Positions 52,879 through 62,648 are shown, numbered from the stretch's first letter. The stretch: 64,000 nt of DNA from Halobacterium hubeiense (GCF_001488575.1 NZ_LN831302.1:248001-312000), one strand, 5' to 3'. Numbers and translations: made by a program. The notes: generated from the sequence alone by a model not told the origin.

Positions 52879-53888
52879 TCTCCCCGCGCACGTGGCGGAA
52901 CCTCAAGAAAGAGTTCCGTCGGAGCGCGCTCGCGAAAGCCGGTGTCGGGCTGTTCGGCGTCATCGTCGTTGTGGCGGTGTTCGCGCCGCTGCTCGCGCCA
53001 CACAACCCGACCGTCCAGCACCTCGACCAGAAGTTCCTGCCACCGCTGGGATTCAGCGCGATGCGCACGACGTCGTCCACGCAGATGGTCAACGGCTCCG
53101 TCGAGGTCGTCCAGAACACCACCTACGTTAGCGCGACGCCGACATACCCGCTCGGCACGAACGAGCTCGGGCAGGACGTCCTCTCGCGGGTCATCTACGG
53201 CGCGCGGACGTCGCTACTCGTCGGCATTCTCGGTGTGCTCGTCGCCGCCATCATCGGCGTGCCCGTCGGCCTCGTCGCGGGCTTCTACGGCGGCTCGGTC
53301 GACGACGCGCTGATGCGGCTCGCCGACGTCATGCTGGCGTTCCCGTCGCTGGTGCTGGCGGTCTCGTTGGTCGGGCTGTTCGGCACTGTCACCGTCCAAG
53401 TCCCCGACCCGTGGGTGGCGCTCGGCATCGCGCCGAACATGCCGGCGACGTTTACGATACCGGGGACGGTCGTCATCGTCGTCGGGCTCGTGAACTGGGT
53501 GTGGCTCGCGCGCATCGCGCGCGGCGAAGCGCTAACTGTCTCCGAGGAGGAGTACGTCAAGGCCGCGCGCAGCATCGGCGCCAGCGACGCCCACGTCCTC
53601 CGCAAGCACGTGTTCCCGAACGCGCTCACGCCGATTCTCGTGCTCGCGACGACGCAGGTCGCAGCTATCATCCTCCTGGAGAGCTCGCTGTCCTACCTCG
53701 GGTTCTCCGGCACCACGCTCTCGTGGGGCTTCAACATCCAGAACGGACAGGGCTTCCTCGCGGAAGCGTGGTGGATTGCGACGTTCTCCGGTATCGGCAT
53801 CGTGCTCGCGGTGATGAGCGTGAACTTCCTCGGCGACTGGTTCCGCGACGCCCTCGACCCCGGCGTCGAGGGGGAGGGCGGCGTATGA
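52875..53888 (+). CDS. dppC: peptide/nickel ABC transporter permease 2
   Basis: A 337-residue DppC-type permease. It has one hydrophobic N-terminal segment, an extracellular loop of about 60 residues (QHLDQKFLPPLGFSAMR ... TYPLGTNELGQDVLSR), then five more helices. The EAA loop is YVKAARSIGASDAHVLRKHVFPNALTPILVLA. The preferred start is the ATG at 52875; an in-frame GTG nine bases earlier is less likely given the minigene overlap. Its stop overlaps the ATPase gene by four bases. Confidence 0.94.
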   Translation: MISPRTWRNLKKEFRRSALAKAGVGLFGVIVVVAVFAPLLAPHNPTVQHLDQKFLPPLGFSAMRTTSSTQMVNGSVEVVQNTTYVSATPTYPLGTNELGQDVLSRVIYGARTSLLVGILGVLVAAIIGVPVGLVAGFYGGSVDDALMRLADVMLAFPSLVLAVSLVGLFGTVTVQVPDPWVALGIAPNMPATFTIPGTVVIVVGLVNWVWLARIARGEALTVSEEEYVKAARSIGASDAHVLRKHVFPNALTPILVLATTQVAAIILLESSLSYLGFSGTTLSWGFNIQNGQGFLAEAWWIATFSGIGIVLAVMSVNFLGDWFRDALDPGVEGEGGV

Positions 53889-55057
53889 GCGACGACCTGC
53901 TCCGCGTCCGGAACCTCTCGACACGCTTCTTCACCGAGGACGGCCAGGTGAACGCCGTCGAGGACGTCTCCTTCACCGTCCGTGAGGGTGAAGTGTTCGG
54001 CATCGTCGGCGAGTCCGGCTCCGGGAAGAGCGTCACCGCGCTCTCCCTGCTGGACCTCGTGGAGTCGCCGGGCCGCATCACGGACGGCGAAATTTGGTAC
54101 CGGAACCCCGAGGTCGCGGACACCTACTCCGGGGAGTTCGTCGACGGCGACTTCGTCGACGTCGTTCGTCTCCCCGAGTCGGTGCGGCGCTCGCTGCGCG
54201 GGCCGTCGTTCTCGATGATATTCCAGGACCCGATGACGAGCATGGACCCGTCGGTGACCGTCGGCGAGCAGATTGCGGAAGCCGTCGAGGTTCAGCGCCG
54301 CGCGAGCGCGAACCCGCGGTCGACGCGCTCGCGCACGCAGGGGTACGCCCTCGGGTCGCTGCTAGCGGACACGCTCGTCCCGACCCGCGGGTACGTCTCC
54401 GACGAGGCTTGGGATCGCGCGGTCTCGCTGCTGGAGGACGTCGGCATCCCCGACGCCGCCGACCGTGCCCACGAGTACCCCCACGAGTTCTCCGGGGGGA
54501 TGCTCCAGCGCGCGATGGTTGCGCAGGCGCTCGCGGGCGAACCGGATCTGCTGGTCGCCGACGAGCCGACGACCGCACTGGACGTCACGATTCAGGCCCA
54601 GATTCTGGACCTGCTTGAGGATGTCCAGGCCGAGCGCGACACGAGCATCGTGCTCATCACACACAACCTCGGCGTCATCGCCCGGATGGCCGACCGCGTC
54701 GGCGTGATGTACGCCGGCGAAATCGTCGAACGCGGCACGCTCGCGGACGTCTTCGACGATCACGTCCATCCGTACACGCGCGGGCTCGTTGAGAGCGTCC
54801 CGGACATCGACGACCCGGATCCCCGCCTCGACCCCATCGAGGGCAACGTTCCGAGCCTCCTTGACGAGGAGATGGGCCAGCGGTGCTACTTCGCGGACCG
54901 CTGCCCGAAAGCCATGGAGGAGTGTCTGGAGAAGCCCGCCGAGTTCGACGTGGGCGGCGACGAGCACGCGGCGAAGTGCTACCTCGCCGACCACGAGTAC
55001 GCCGAGTCGCGGGCGCTCTCCGCGGACCACTTCGAGGAGGTGGCCGCCGATGAGTGA
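53885..55057 (+). CDS. dppD: peptide/nickel ABC transporter ATPase DppD type
   Basis: A 390-residue ATPase. Walker A is GESGSGKS near residue 40, the Q-loop [11 protein letters not shown], the signature [15 protein letters not shown], and Walker [11 protein letters not shown] stretch of about 45 residues ([12 protein letters not shown]...[10 protein letters not shown]) expands the helical domain. The C-terminal Cys motif of DppD/OppD is compact and intact: C334, C340, C347 and C365. It overlaps both neighbours, so expression is coupled. Confidence 0.95.
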   Translation: MSDDLLRVRNLSTRFFTEDGQVNAVEDVSFTVREGEVFGIVGESGSGKSVTALSLLDLVESPGRITDGEIWYRNPEVADTYSGEFVDGDFVDVVRLPESVRRSLRGPSFSMIFQDPMTSMDPSVTVGEQIAEAVEVQRRASANPRSTRSRTQGYALGSLLADTLVPTRGYVSDEAWDRAVSLLEDVGIPDAADRAHEYPHEFSGGMLQRAMVAQALAGEPDLLVADEPTTALDVTIQAQILDLLEDVQAERDTSIVLITHNLGVIARMADRVGVMYAGEIVERGTLADVFDDHVHPYTRGLVESVPDIDDPDPRLDPIEGNVPSLLDEEMGQRCYFADRCPKAMEECLEKPAEFDVGGDEHAAKCYLADHEYAESRALSADHFEEVAADE

Positions 55058-56261
55058 CCCACTGTTGTCGGTTGAGGACCTCCAGAAGTACTACTACGAG
55101 CGCGACTCGCTGCTGGACACCCTGTTTCGCCGCGAGCCGACCGCGGTACGGGCCGTCGACGGCGTAAGCTTCGACGTTTACGAGGGCGAGACGCTCGGCC
55201 TCGTCGGTGAGTCCGGCTGCGGGAAGTCCACGACCGGTGAGACCATCCTGCGCCTCCGGGACCCTACCGGGGGGACCGTCAAGTTCGACGGCGCCGACGT
55301 CGCCGCGCTCTCCGGGGACGCGCTCACGGAGTTCCGGCGCCGCGCGGGCATCGTCTTCCAGGACCCCTACGGGAGTCTCGACCCGCGGATGACCGTTGGC
55401 GAAATTGTCCGCGAGCCGCTCGACGTCCACGACATCGGCACGCCCACGGACCGCGAGGACCGCGTCCTTGAGCTCCTCGAGCGTGTCGGCCTCTCGGCCG
55501 ACCAGTTCGACCGCTACCCCCACGAGTTCTCCGGCGGCCAGCAGCAGCGCGTCGGCATCGCGCGGGCGCTGGCGCTGGAGCCGGACTTCCTCGTGCTCGA
55601 CGAACCAGTGAGTGCGCTCGACGTGAGCGTGCAAGCCCAGATTCTGAACCTGCTGGACGACCTCCAGGAGGAGTTCGGGCTGACGTACTTGTTTATCGCT
55701 CACGACCTCTCCGTGGTGCGCCACATCTGCGACCGCGTGGCGGTGATGTATCTCGGGGAAATTGTGGAGACGGGTGCCGTCGAGGACATCTTCGAGCGCC
55801 CTCAGCACCCGTACACGCGGGCGCTGCTGGAGAGCGTGCCGCGCCCGGAGACAGCGGAAGCCGACCGCGAAATCGCGACGCTCTCCGGGGACGTCCCCTC
55901 GCCCCGCGACCCGCCGTCCGGGTGTCGGTTCCGCACGCGGTGTCCGGCCGTGATTCCGCCCGACGACCTCGACGTCGAACAGGCCGCGTTCCGCGCGATT
56001 ATGGACGTCCGCGACCGCCTCGACCGCGGCGAACTCGACGCCGCCGACATCGCGGCCGCGGACGACTGGCACGACCACGTTCCCCACGACGTGCCCGACG
56101 CGCTCGCCGACGCGCTCGCCGACGCGTTCGGTTCGCTCGCCGACGGCGACGAGGCCGCCGCCCGCGACCGCCTCCGCGAGACGTTCGAGACGGTCTGCGA
56201 GCGCGACAACCCCGCACTCCCCGACGAGGGCGCAGGCGCCGCCTGCCATCTCGTCGACTGA
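55050..56261 (+). CDS. dppF: peptide/nickel ABC transporter ATPase DppF type with expanded C-terminus
   Basis: A 403-residue ATPase, long for the family (about 330). Walker A is GESGCGKST near residue 50, signature [15 protein letters not shown], and Walker [13 protein letters not shown]. The four Cys of the C-terminal motif are present (C292, C298, C383, C399), but about 77 extra Asp/Ala-rich residues separate the second and third. The insert is helical and acidic. It overlaps dppD by eight bases and ends the operon. Confidence 0.94.
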   Translation: MSDPLLSVEDLQKYYYERDSLLDTLFRREPTAVRAVDGVSFDVYEGETLGLVGESGCGKSTTGETILRLRDPTGGTVKFDGADVAALSGDALTEFRRRAGIVFQDPYGSLDPRMTVGEIVREPLDVHDIGTPTDREDRVLELLERVGLSADQFDRYPHEFSGGQQQRVGIARALALEPDFLVLDEPVSALDVSVQAQILNLLDDLQEEFGLTYLFIAHDLSVVRHICDRVAVMYLGEIVETGAVEDIFERPQHPYTRALLESVPRPETAEADREIATLSGDVPSPRDPPSGCRFRTRCPAVIPPDDLDVEQAAFRAIMDVRDRLDRGELDAADIAAADDWHDHVPHDVPDALADALADAFGSLADGDEAAARDRLRETFETVCERDNPALPDEGAGAACHLVD

Positions 56262-56320
56262 CGCGGCGGCCGCCCTGCCCGGCCACAAGTGTAAACTTGG
56301 GGACGTTAGATGCGCTGGGC

Positions 56321-56715
56321 ATGGAGGAACTGGCCGCGCAGGTCCGCGACGCGCCCACGACGAGCTCTCGGGTGGCCTCGTCGGCGTCAGCTACTACGAC
56401 GAGGACGGCGTCGGCCACGTCTACCGCAGCGAGTTGGCGAACGAGAAGTACGACCCCGAGCAGGTCGACGACATCGTCCGGGGCATCCAGCTCGGCGCGC
56501 TCGGCTACGGCTCGCTGGAAGCCCGGCAGGACCAGTCCGTGCACGCGACTGTCCACGTCTACGACGACATGCTCGGCGTCGCGCTCCCCATCTCGCAGGC
56601 GAGCGGCGTCGCGTTCGCCCCCGACCGCGAAGCCGACTACGACCTCTACGACGCCGTCCGCATCGCCGAGGACGTTGTCGAAGCGTCCCCGGTCGAACGG
56701 CCGGAAGTAACGTAG
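56321..56715 (+). pseudogene. small halophile gene interrupted by a single-base frameshift
   Basis: An ATG at 56321 starts MEELAAQVRDA and then goes out of frame at about 56351-56356. One base later the reading frame resumes as HDELSGGLVGVSYYDEDGVG and continues to a stop at 56715. Restoring one base (for example GCGGCCCACGAC) gives an uninterrupted protein of about 131 residues. The joined sequence looks like a halophile family of unknown function. It is either a real pseudogene or a sequencing error in a GC-rich run. Without the shift only a fragment from a TTG at 56434 could be made. Confidence 0.65.
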
Positions 56716-56791
56716 CCCGAGCACTGCCGGCGGCGAGCCGGACCTGCTGTCGTGTCGTCGTTCGAGGTCCTCCTATCGGAGCGCCCGTACG

Positions 56792-57844
56792 CTACGACGC
56801 TACAGGAGCGCTCCAGCGGCCGGTGGTCGCCCTCGCCGCGGGCCGCGATTCGTTCTCGATGGTTCCGACGTACGTGTGGAGTTTCGCGGGGCCGCTGTCG
56901 TTCGCGTACCCGTTGGCGAGCAACAGGTACCGGCCGTCCTCCAGTCGGACGAGCGAGGGGTCGCCGATGCCGTAGTCGTCGCTGGCGCCCGCTGTAGCGG
57001 AGTGTGGGGCGACGGCGGGCTCGTCGAGCTGCACGAAATCCGAGTAGGGATCGTCGTTGACCCACACGGAGACGTTGTAGCGCGGGTGGTGCGGGTCGTA
57101 GTCGCCGAGCACGTACAGGCGGTCGTCGTGCTCGACGATGTCGAAGTCGCCGACGCCGTAGCCGTCGGGCGCCGTCCACACGGGCGGGTAGACCGTCCAG
57201 TTGGTGACGCCGTTCGGGCTGACGGCGTGCCCGATTTTCTTCCCCGAGTAGCCGGCAGCGTTGCCGTACTCGTAGTAGACGTGGACCAGCCCCGTCTCCT
57301 CGTCGTAGTACGCGCCGAGGTCGCGGAACCCGGTGTTGTCGTTGCGCACGGTCCAGTCGTCGGCCGGCAACGAGTCCGCCGTGTAGACGTTGCTGTTCCC
57401 GTAGACGAGGTACCGGCCGTTGACCGAGATCAGCGAGTCGAACTCGAAGCGGTCCGCGAGGTAGTTGTCGTCGACCAGCTGCCAGCTGTCGGGCTTTGTT
57501 GGCGTCTCGGAGCGATAGAGGTTCGGGTCCGTGTCGGTGCCGACGACGAGGTAGTGTGTCCCGTTCGCCTCTGCCAGCATCGGGTCGTGGCTCTCGAACT
57601 CGAACACCTGATTGTCGGGCTCCGGCCGGTCGAAGTCCACGTGGAACCCCGCTGTCTCCGGCGGCGGCCCCTCGGCGCCCATGGGAACGTCCTTCTGGGG
57701 ATGGTCGGCCGTATTGAACAGTTGTTGCCCGTACTCGACGACCGGTCGAGTGGCGGCGAGCTGCCCCCCGCCCGAAGCTAACACCACGAGCACGGTCACG
57801 GCGAGCAGCGTTCCGCTCCGCAGCTTCGACGTCGAGAGCGGCAT
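56792..57844 (-). CDS. secreted five-bladed beta-propeller protein (glycoside hydrolase 43-like)
   Basis: A 350-residue exported protein with an N-terminal signal segment (TLLAVTVLVVLASGGG). The mature part has repeated propeller signatures: HDPMLAEANGTHYLVVGTD, DSLISVNGRYLVYGNS, GDFDIVEHDDRLYVLGDY, and GDPSLVRLEDGRYLLLANGY. The pattern D-x-S/M and short beta blades fit the GH43/GH32 clan used on arabinan, xylan or fructan. Acidic catalytic residues cannot be assigned from sequence alone. It stands apart from the transporter but could supply sugars. Confidence 0.8.
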   Translation of the reverse strand: MPLSTSKLRSGTLLAVTVLVVLASGGGQLAATRPVVEYGQQLFNTADHPQKDVPMGAEGPPPETAGFHVDFDRPEPDNQVFEFESHDPMLAEANGTHYLVVGTDTDPNLYRSETPTKPDSWQLVDDNYLADRFEFDSLISVNGRYLVYGNSNVYTADSLPADDWTVRNDNTGFRDLGAYYDEETGLVHVYYEYGNAAGYSGKKIGHAVSPNGVTNWTVYPPVWTAPDGYGVGDFDIVEHDDRLYVLGDYDPHHPRYNVSVWVNDDPYSDFVQLDEPAVAPHSATAGASDDYGIGDPSLVRLEDGRYLLLANGYANDSGPAKLHTYVGTIENESRPAARATTGRWSAPVAS

Positions 57845-58034
57845 GAACGTGCCCGGATCGTATCTGCGACAGTCGGAAATGCGTTGTGCCGGTGACCGCG
57901 AGCCGTTCGTGGCTCGGGTGGATTCTCACTGTTGGAAGGCGGTTGTCTCGCTTCGCTCGGTGTTGCGTCTTCCAAAGTTCGACCTGCCCTCACACTTACT
58001 TCGCTCCTCGCATCCGCTCGTCGCAGAAGATGAG

Positions 58035-58108
58035 TGGGTTCGGGCGGATTCGAACCACCGACCTCGGCCTTGTAAAGGCCGCGTCATAACCAACTAGACC
58101 ACGAACCC
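58035..58108 (-). tRNA. tRNA-Val (anticodon TAC)
   Basis: A 74-base cloverleaf without an intron. Acceptor arms GGGTTCG and CGAACCC pair over seven positions. The anticodon arm CGGCC-TTTACAA-GGCCG gives TAC, and the T arm GGTGG-TTCGAAT-CCGCC is intact. No CCA is encoded. Confidence 0.96.
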
Positions 58109-58190
58109 GCGTTTCGAGAGAGTCGCGCCGCGGCCTAAACGGTTTCCTTTCGGCGGAACGCCCAAACCGCGGGCGGTCGTAGCCGCGGGT

Positions 58191-58673
58191 ATGTACGGGC
58201 GTACGCTCGCGGTCGTCTGTCTACTCGTCATCGCCGGCTGCGCGGGGTTTCCCACCGGTGGCACGTCGACGTCGGGCGCCACTACCGATACGGGAAACGG
58301 GACACAAGTGTTCGTCGACGACGAGAGCGGCACCGAACTCGGAAACGTTACTGTCGAGGTCGCAGACAACTGGTCGGACCGCCGCACGGGCTTGAGTGAG
58401 CACGAGTCCCTCGGCCCGAACGAGGGGATGCTGTTCGTCTACGATAGCGAGGGCAGCCACACGTACGTGATGCGCTCGATGTCGTTCCCCATCGACATCG
58501 TTTACATCGGGGCCAACGGCCGCATCACATCGATTCACCACGCGCCCGTCGAAGAGGACAACGAGGACCTCACGGGCTACGACGGCGTCGGGAAGTGGGT
58601 ACTCGAGGTACCGTACAACTGGACGACCGAGCATGGCGTCGAGGTCGGCGACCGCGTCCGCATCGAGGACTGA
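58191..58673 (+). CDS. DUF192 lipoprotein
   Basis: A 160-residue exported protein. A signal segment ends in the lipobox IAGCAG, followed by a Thr/Ser/Gly linker. The DUF192 domain reads VEVADNWSDRRTGLSEHESLGPNEGMLFVYDSEGSHTYVMRSMSFPIDIVYIG. DUF192 proteins (PDB-type ProQ-like fold) have no settled function. It is upstream of the ABC exporter, 84 bases away and with a TATA-like box between them. Confidence 0.88.
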   Translation: MYGRTLAVVCLLVIAGCAGFPTGGTSTSGATTDTGNGTQVFVDDESGTELGNVTVEVADNWSDRRTGLSEHESLGPNEGMLFVYDSEGSHTYVMRSMSFPIDIVYIGANGRITSIHHAPVEEDNEDLTGYDGVGKWVLEVPYNWTTEHGVEVGDRVRIED

Positions 58674-58722
58674 GCGGACCGCGGTCGTGCGACCGCAAGC
58701 GGATGTTTCGATTCGTAGGGAA

Positions 58723-58733
58723 GTGCTTTTGAC
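58723..58733 (+). promoter_or_regulatory. TATA-like box of the ABC exporter gene
   Basis: GTGCTTTTGAC is centred 30 bases before the ATG at 58758. Confidence 0.5.
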
Positions 58734-58757
58734 GGGCCGACACTTCTCCCAACGAGA

Positions 58758-60674
58758 ATGAGTACAGCGACAGAAGACGACGACCCCTTCGAGGAGCAAC
58801 GCGAAGAGGTCGACAACGCGATGTACCGCCTGTTCGACGTGTACGGGCGGGACAACTGGGTGGCGGCGCTGGTCGGCGTCGTCGCCAGCATCTTCGCGCG
58901 CGTGCTCGACCTCATCCCCGCCATCATGCTGGGGTACGCCGTCGACGCGCTCACCGGCGACGCGGCCTTCCTGCCGTTCCTCCCGGCGTCGATGCGGCCC
59001 AGCACCGAGACTGGCGGCCTGTACGTCGCCGTGGCCGTCATCGCGGGCGCGTTCCTCGTCGGCGCGGCGTTCCACTGGCTTCGCAACTGGGGGTGGAACT
59101 CCTTCTCCCAGCACATCCAGCACGCGGTCCGCACGGACACCTACGACAAGATGCAGCGCCTGAACATGGACTTCTTCGCCACGAAGCAGACCGGCGAGAT
59201 GATGTCCATCCTGTCGAACGACGTCAACCGCTTGGAGCGGTTCCTCAACGACGGGATGAACTCCGTGTTCCGGCTCTCCGTGATGGTCGTCGCCATCGGC
59301 GTCGTCCTGTTCACGTACAACTGGCAGCTCGCGGTCATCACGATGCTGCCGGTGCCCATCATCGCGTGGTTCACCTACCGCTTCGTCAAAGCGATTCAGC
59401 CGAAGTACAGCGACGTCCGCTCCTCCGTCGGCCACCTGAACTCCCGGCTGGAGAACAACCTCGGCGGCATCCAGGTCATTAAGACCTCGAACACCGAATC
59501 CTACGAGTCCGAGCGCGTCGAGGGCGTCTCCCAGGAGTACTTCGACGCGAACTGGGGCGCCATCACCATCCGCATCAAGTTCTTCCCGGCGCTGCGCATC
59601 ATCTCCGGCGCCGGCTTCGTGCTGACGTTCCTTGCGGGCGGTTACTGGGTGCTCGTCGGCCCGCCGCCGCTGATGTCGGGCTCCCTCTCAGCGGGGGAGT
59701 TCGTCGTGTTCATCCAGCTCAGCCAGCAGTTCGTCTGGCCGATGGCCCAGTTCGGCCAAATCATCAACATGTACCAGCGCGCGAAGGCGTCCAGCGAGCG
59801 CATCTTCGGGCTGATGGACGAGCCCTCGCGCATCGAAGAGAATCCCGACGCCGCCGAACTCGACGTTGACGACGGCGAGGTCGTCTACGACGACGTCACC
59901 TTCGGCTACGACGACGACCCCATCGTCCAGCACATCGACTTCGAGGTCGAGGGCGGGAACACGCTCGCGCTCGTCGGGCCGACCGGCGCCGGCAAGTCCA
60001 CGGTCCTCAAGCTCCTGTTGCGGATGTACGACGTCGACGAGGGCGAAATCCGGGTGGACGGCCAGGACATCTCCAAGGTGACGCTGCCGAGCCTGCGACG
60101 CCACGTCGGCTACGTCAGTCAGGACACGTTCCTGTTCTACGGCACCGTCATGGAGAACATTGAGTACGGCACCTTCGACGCCGACCGCGAGGACGTCGTC
60201 GAGGCCGCGAAGGCCGCGGAAGCCCACGAGTTCATCACGAACCTCCCGGAGGGCTACGACACGAAAGTCGGCGAGCGCGGCGTGAAGCTCTCTGGTGGGC
60301 AGCGCCAGCGCATCGACATCGCGCGCGCCATCCTCAAAGACCCCGAGATTCTGATTCTCGACGAGGCGACCAGCGACGTGGACACGGAGACGGAGATGCT
60401 GATTCAGCGCAGTCTCGACCGCCTCACCGAGGACCGTACCACGTTCTCCATCGCCCACCGCCTCTCGACCATCAAGGACGCGGACAAGATTGTCGTCCTC
60501 GAGGACGGCGAAATCGTCGAGCGCGGCACCCACGCGGACCTCCTCGCCGAGGACGGCCTCTACGCGAACCTCTGGGGCGTGCAGGCCGGCGAAATCGACG
60601 AGCTCCCCGACGAGTTCGTCGAGCGCGCCGCCGAACGCACCGCCGACGTGGACGTCGACGAGTCCGAGGACTGA
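58758..60674 (+). CDS. ABC exporter (fused permease and ATPase)
   Basis: A 638-residue half-exporter of the MsbA/LmrA type. Six hydrophobic segments lie in the first 340 residues. The ATPase has Walker A LVGPTGAGKSTVLKLL (near residue 410), signature KLSGGQRQRIDIARAIL, and Walker B ILILDEATSDVD. The C-terminus is acidic. It would act as a homodimer to export a lipid, drug or peptide; the substrate is not known. No partner half-gene is adjacent. Confidence 0.94.
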   Translation: MSTATEDDDPFEEQREEVDNAMYRLFDVYGRDNWVAALVGVVASIFARVLDLIPAIMLGYAVDALTGDAAFLPFLPASMRPSTETGGLYVAVAVIAGAFLVGAAFHWLRNWGWNSFSQHIQHAVRTDTYDKMQRLNMDFFATKQTGEMMSILSNDVNRLERFLNDGMNSVFRLSVMVVAIGVVLFTYNWQLAVITMLPVPIIAWFTYRFVKAIQPKYSDVRSSVGHLNSRLENNLGGIQVIKTSNTESYESERVEGVSQEYFDANWGAITIRIKFFPALRIISGAGFVLTFLAGGYWVLVGPPPLMSGSLSAGEFVVFIQLSQQFVWPMAQFGQIINMYQRAKASSERIFGLMDEPSRIEENPDAAELDVDDGEVVYDDVTFGYDDDPIVQHIDFEVEGGNTLALVGPTGAGKSTVLKLLLRMYDVDEGEIRVDGQDISKVTLPSLRRHVGYVSQDTFLFYGTVMENIEYGTFDADREDVVEAAKAAEAHEFITNLPEGYDTKVGERGVKLSGGQRQRIDIARAILKDPEILILDEATSDVDTETEMLIQRSLDRLTEDRTTFSIAHRLSTIKDADKIVVLEDGEIVERGTHADLLAEDGLYANLWGVQAGEIDELPDEFVERAAERTADVDVDESED

Positions 60675-60687
60675 CGCTCCACTTTCT

Positions 60688-60975
60688 TCAGAAGCTCTCT
60701 TGGTTCCCTTCGCCGGCGGACGCGCCGCGGTCCGTGTAGTCGCGGCGACCGACGGCTTCGCCGCCGACGCCGTCCTCGATGGTTTCGACGAGGTCTACGT
60801 GGCTCTCGAAGCGGTCGTCGTCGACGCGCCCGAGCGCGGCTTCGACGGACTCCTCGCCGCCCGCGAGGTCGAGTTCGTAGTCGCCGTACGCCTCGACGAC
60901 GCGCTCCCGGTCCACCGGGTACGTTTCGTCCCGCAGTTCGGCTTCCAGTTCGTCCAGTCTGACCGTCTTTCCCAT
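60688..60975 (-). CDS. DUF5789-like small protein
   Basis: A 95-residue acidic protein. The opening KTVRLDELEAELRDETYPVDRERVVEAYGDYELDLAGGEE and the later DGVGGEAVGRRDYTDRG are typical of a halophile family I recognise as DUF5789. The sequence looks helical with a possible winged-helix start. Function is unknown. It is convergent with the exporter and divergent from the creatininase-type gene. Confidence 0.8.
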   Translation of the reverse strand: MGKTVRLDELEAELRDETYPVDRERVVEAYGDYELDLAGGEESVEAALGRVDDDRFESHVDLVETIEDGVGGEAVGRRDYTDRGASAGEGNQESF

Positions 60976-61073
60976 GCCTCTGCCGTGGGCGGCCCCCGTC
61001 AAGCGCGTTGTGGCAGTCTGGGGTCACTCGCCGGAGGGCTAGCCTACAAGTGAGGGCGCGCGTTTGGTCGCGT

Positions 61074-61811
61074 ATGCGACTCGCGGACGCGACCTGGACG
61101 GACGCCGACGAACTCGACACGGACCTCGCCGTGCTCCCCGTCGGCAGCACCGAACAGCACGGCCCGCACGCGCCGCTCGGCACCGACCACGTCACCGCCG
61201 AGACCGTCGCCGAGACCGCGGCGTCGAACTACGACCGCGAGGTCGTGGTCGCGCCACCGCTGACCGTCGGCGTCTCCGAGGAGCACCGCCAGTTCACGGG
61301 GACGCTGTGGGTCTCCCCGGAGACGTTCCGCGCGACCGTCCGCGACGTGACCGAGAGCCTCGCGAGCCACGGCTGGGACCGCGTCGTCGTCGTGAACGGC
61401 CACGGCGGCAACGTCTCCGCGCTCGGCGAGGTCTGCCAGCGCGTCACCCGGGACGGCGACGCGTACGCGGTGCCGTTCACGTGGTTCGATGCCGTCGGCG
61501 ACCACAGCGACGACATGGGCCACGCCGGCCCCCTCGAAACCGCGTTCCTCCGGCACGCCCATCCGAAGCTCGTTCGCGAGGACCGGGTGGACGACGCCCG
61601 CGAGGGCGCCAGCGACCACTGGGGGGAGTGGCAGTCGCACGCGAATCTCGCGGTGGACAGCGCCGAGTTCACGGAGAACGGCGTGGTCGGCGACCCCACT
61701 GAGGGCGACGCCGAGCGCGGCGAGGAACTGTTGTCGCTCGCCACGGACGCTCTCTGTGACCTACTAGACGCGGTGGCGGACCGCGACCCGAGCCGGCCGC
61801 CGCACAAGTAG
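61074..61811 (+). CDS. creatininase-family amidohydrolase
   Basis: A 245-residue metal-dependent enzyme. The metal site is GSTEQHGPHAPLGTDH (residues about 24-39), with VVVNGHGGN (near residue 110) and a later Glu. The family includes creatininase, MftE and ArfB; ArfB acts in F420 and riboflavin synthesis in archaea and is a reasonable candidate here, though sequence alone does not decide. Its TAG abuts the stop of the convergent gene. Confidence 0.88.
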   Translation: MRLADATWTDADELDTDLAVLPVGSTEQHGPHAPLGTDHVTAETVAETAASNYDREVVVAPPLTVGVSEEHRQFTGTLWVSPETFRATVRDVTESLASHGWDRVVVVNGHGGNVSALGEVCQRVTRDGDAYAVPFTWFDAVGDHSDDMGHAGPLETAFLRHAHPKLVREDRVDDAREGASDHWGEWQSHANLAVDSAEFTENGVVGDPTEGDAERGEELLSLATDALCDLLDAVADRDPSRPPHK

Positions 61812-62252
61812 CTACTCCTCGGCTTCCTCGTCGCTCTCGTCGTCTCCGTCGCCGTCGCTTCCTTCGTGGGCGTCTTCGAGCGCGGAGCGCAGCGCCGGCA
61901 CCGTGGACGCGAGTTCGCCGACCTGCTCGCGCGCGGTCTCGATGTCCCCGAGCACGTCCTCGACGGCGTCGATTTCGGCCTCCAGCTCGTCGGCGTCCTC
62001 GAAGGCGTCCGCGCGCTCGCCCACGACGAAAGCCTTCTTCGCGTCCCGGAGGTGGGCTTCGACGTCCTCGACGTCCAGCGCGGAGCGCAGCGCGTTCAAC
62101 ACGCCGAGCGTGTTGTCCGCCTCGACGTCCCACACGTCGTCGGCGTCCGGTAACTCCGCGCGAGCGGCGTCGAGCGCTTCCTCGACGTCCGCGCGCATCT
62201 CCTCGGCGGCCTCGCCGAACAGCTCGTCGTCGTCCAGGGATGACTGGCTCAT
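61812..62252 (-). CDS. DUF5790-like small acidic protein
   Basis: A 146-residue strongly acidic, helical protein with an Asp/Glu-rich C-terminal tail. I recognise it as a halophile family (DUF5790, from memory). No motif suggests enzyme activity. A TATA-like GGCTTTTAAGCC lies about 28 bases upstream of its ATG. Confidence 0.76.
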   Translation of the reverse strand: MSQSSLDDDELFGEAAEEMRADVEEALDAARAELPDADDVWDVEADNTLGVLNALRSALDVEDVEAHLRDAKKAFVVGERADAFEDADELEAEIDAVEDVLGDIETAREQVGELASTVPALRSALEDAHEGSDGDGDDESDEEAEE

Positions 62253-62274
62253 GTCCCGTGATTCGCCCGCGTCC

Positions 62275-62286
62275 GGCTTAAAAGCC
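62275..62286 (-). promoter_or_regulatory. TATA-like box of the DUF5790-like gene
   Basis: Read on the minus strand this is GGCTTTTAAGCC, centred about 28 bases upstream of the start at 62252. Confidence 0.5.
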
Positions 62287-62321
62287 CGCCCCGCAGTGGA
62301 CGTGAACGCGGCGCACTCGCC

Positions 62322-62648
62322 TCACTCCACGCTCGCCAGCTCCATCAGCGGGTAGCCGTCCTGCATCGCCATCTCCGCGACGACCTCGCGGCCCTCGTAG
62401 TCCACGACGACTTCGACCTCCATGTACTCGCCCGTGAGTTCGGTGTAGCCGTGGTCGGTGTCCAGTTTCTCCGTGAGGATGTCCACGGTCACTGACTCGC
62501 AGAACGGCTGGTTCTCGATGGACTTCTCGATTGCGGTCTCCAGACTCGCCGCGCTGTCGGGGCTCACTGGCGTCCCCGCGAACTGGTGGTAGAGCGCGCC
62601 GAACTTGATGCCCGCCTCGAAACACGCCTGCTGGGCGTCGGATGCCAT
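62322..62648 (-). CDS. mptD: archaeal dihydroneopterin aldolase
   Basis: A 108-residue enzyme of the archaeal MptD family, which cleaves dihydroneopterin in pterin (folate or methanopterin) synthesis. The signature EAGIKFGALYHQFAGTPVSP near the N-terminus and ENQPFCESVTVDI are diagnostic. It is unrelated in sequence to bacterial FolB. The ATG at 62648 follows a Pro/Arg-rich stretch that is not coding. It is divergent from the azf gene. Confidence 0.85.
   Translation of the reverse strand: MASDAQQACFEAGIKFGALYHQFAGTPVSPDSAASLETAIEKSIENQPFCESVTVDILTEKLDTDHGYTELTGEYMEVEVVVDYEGREVVAEMAMQDGYPLMELASVE

Noticed and set aside
56310-56975. A 221-residue frame spanning the frameshifted gene and the end of the propeller gene
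   Set aside because: It is Arg/Trp-rich and out of phase with both recognisable products.
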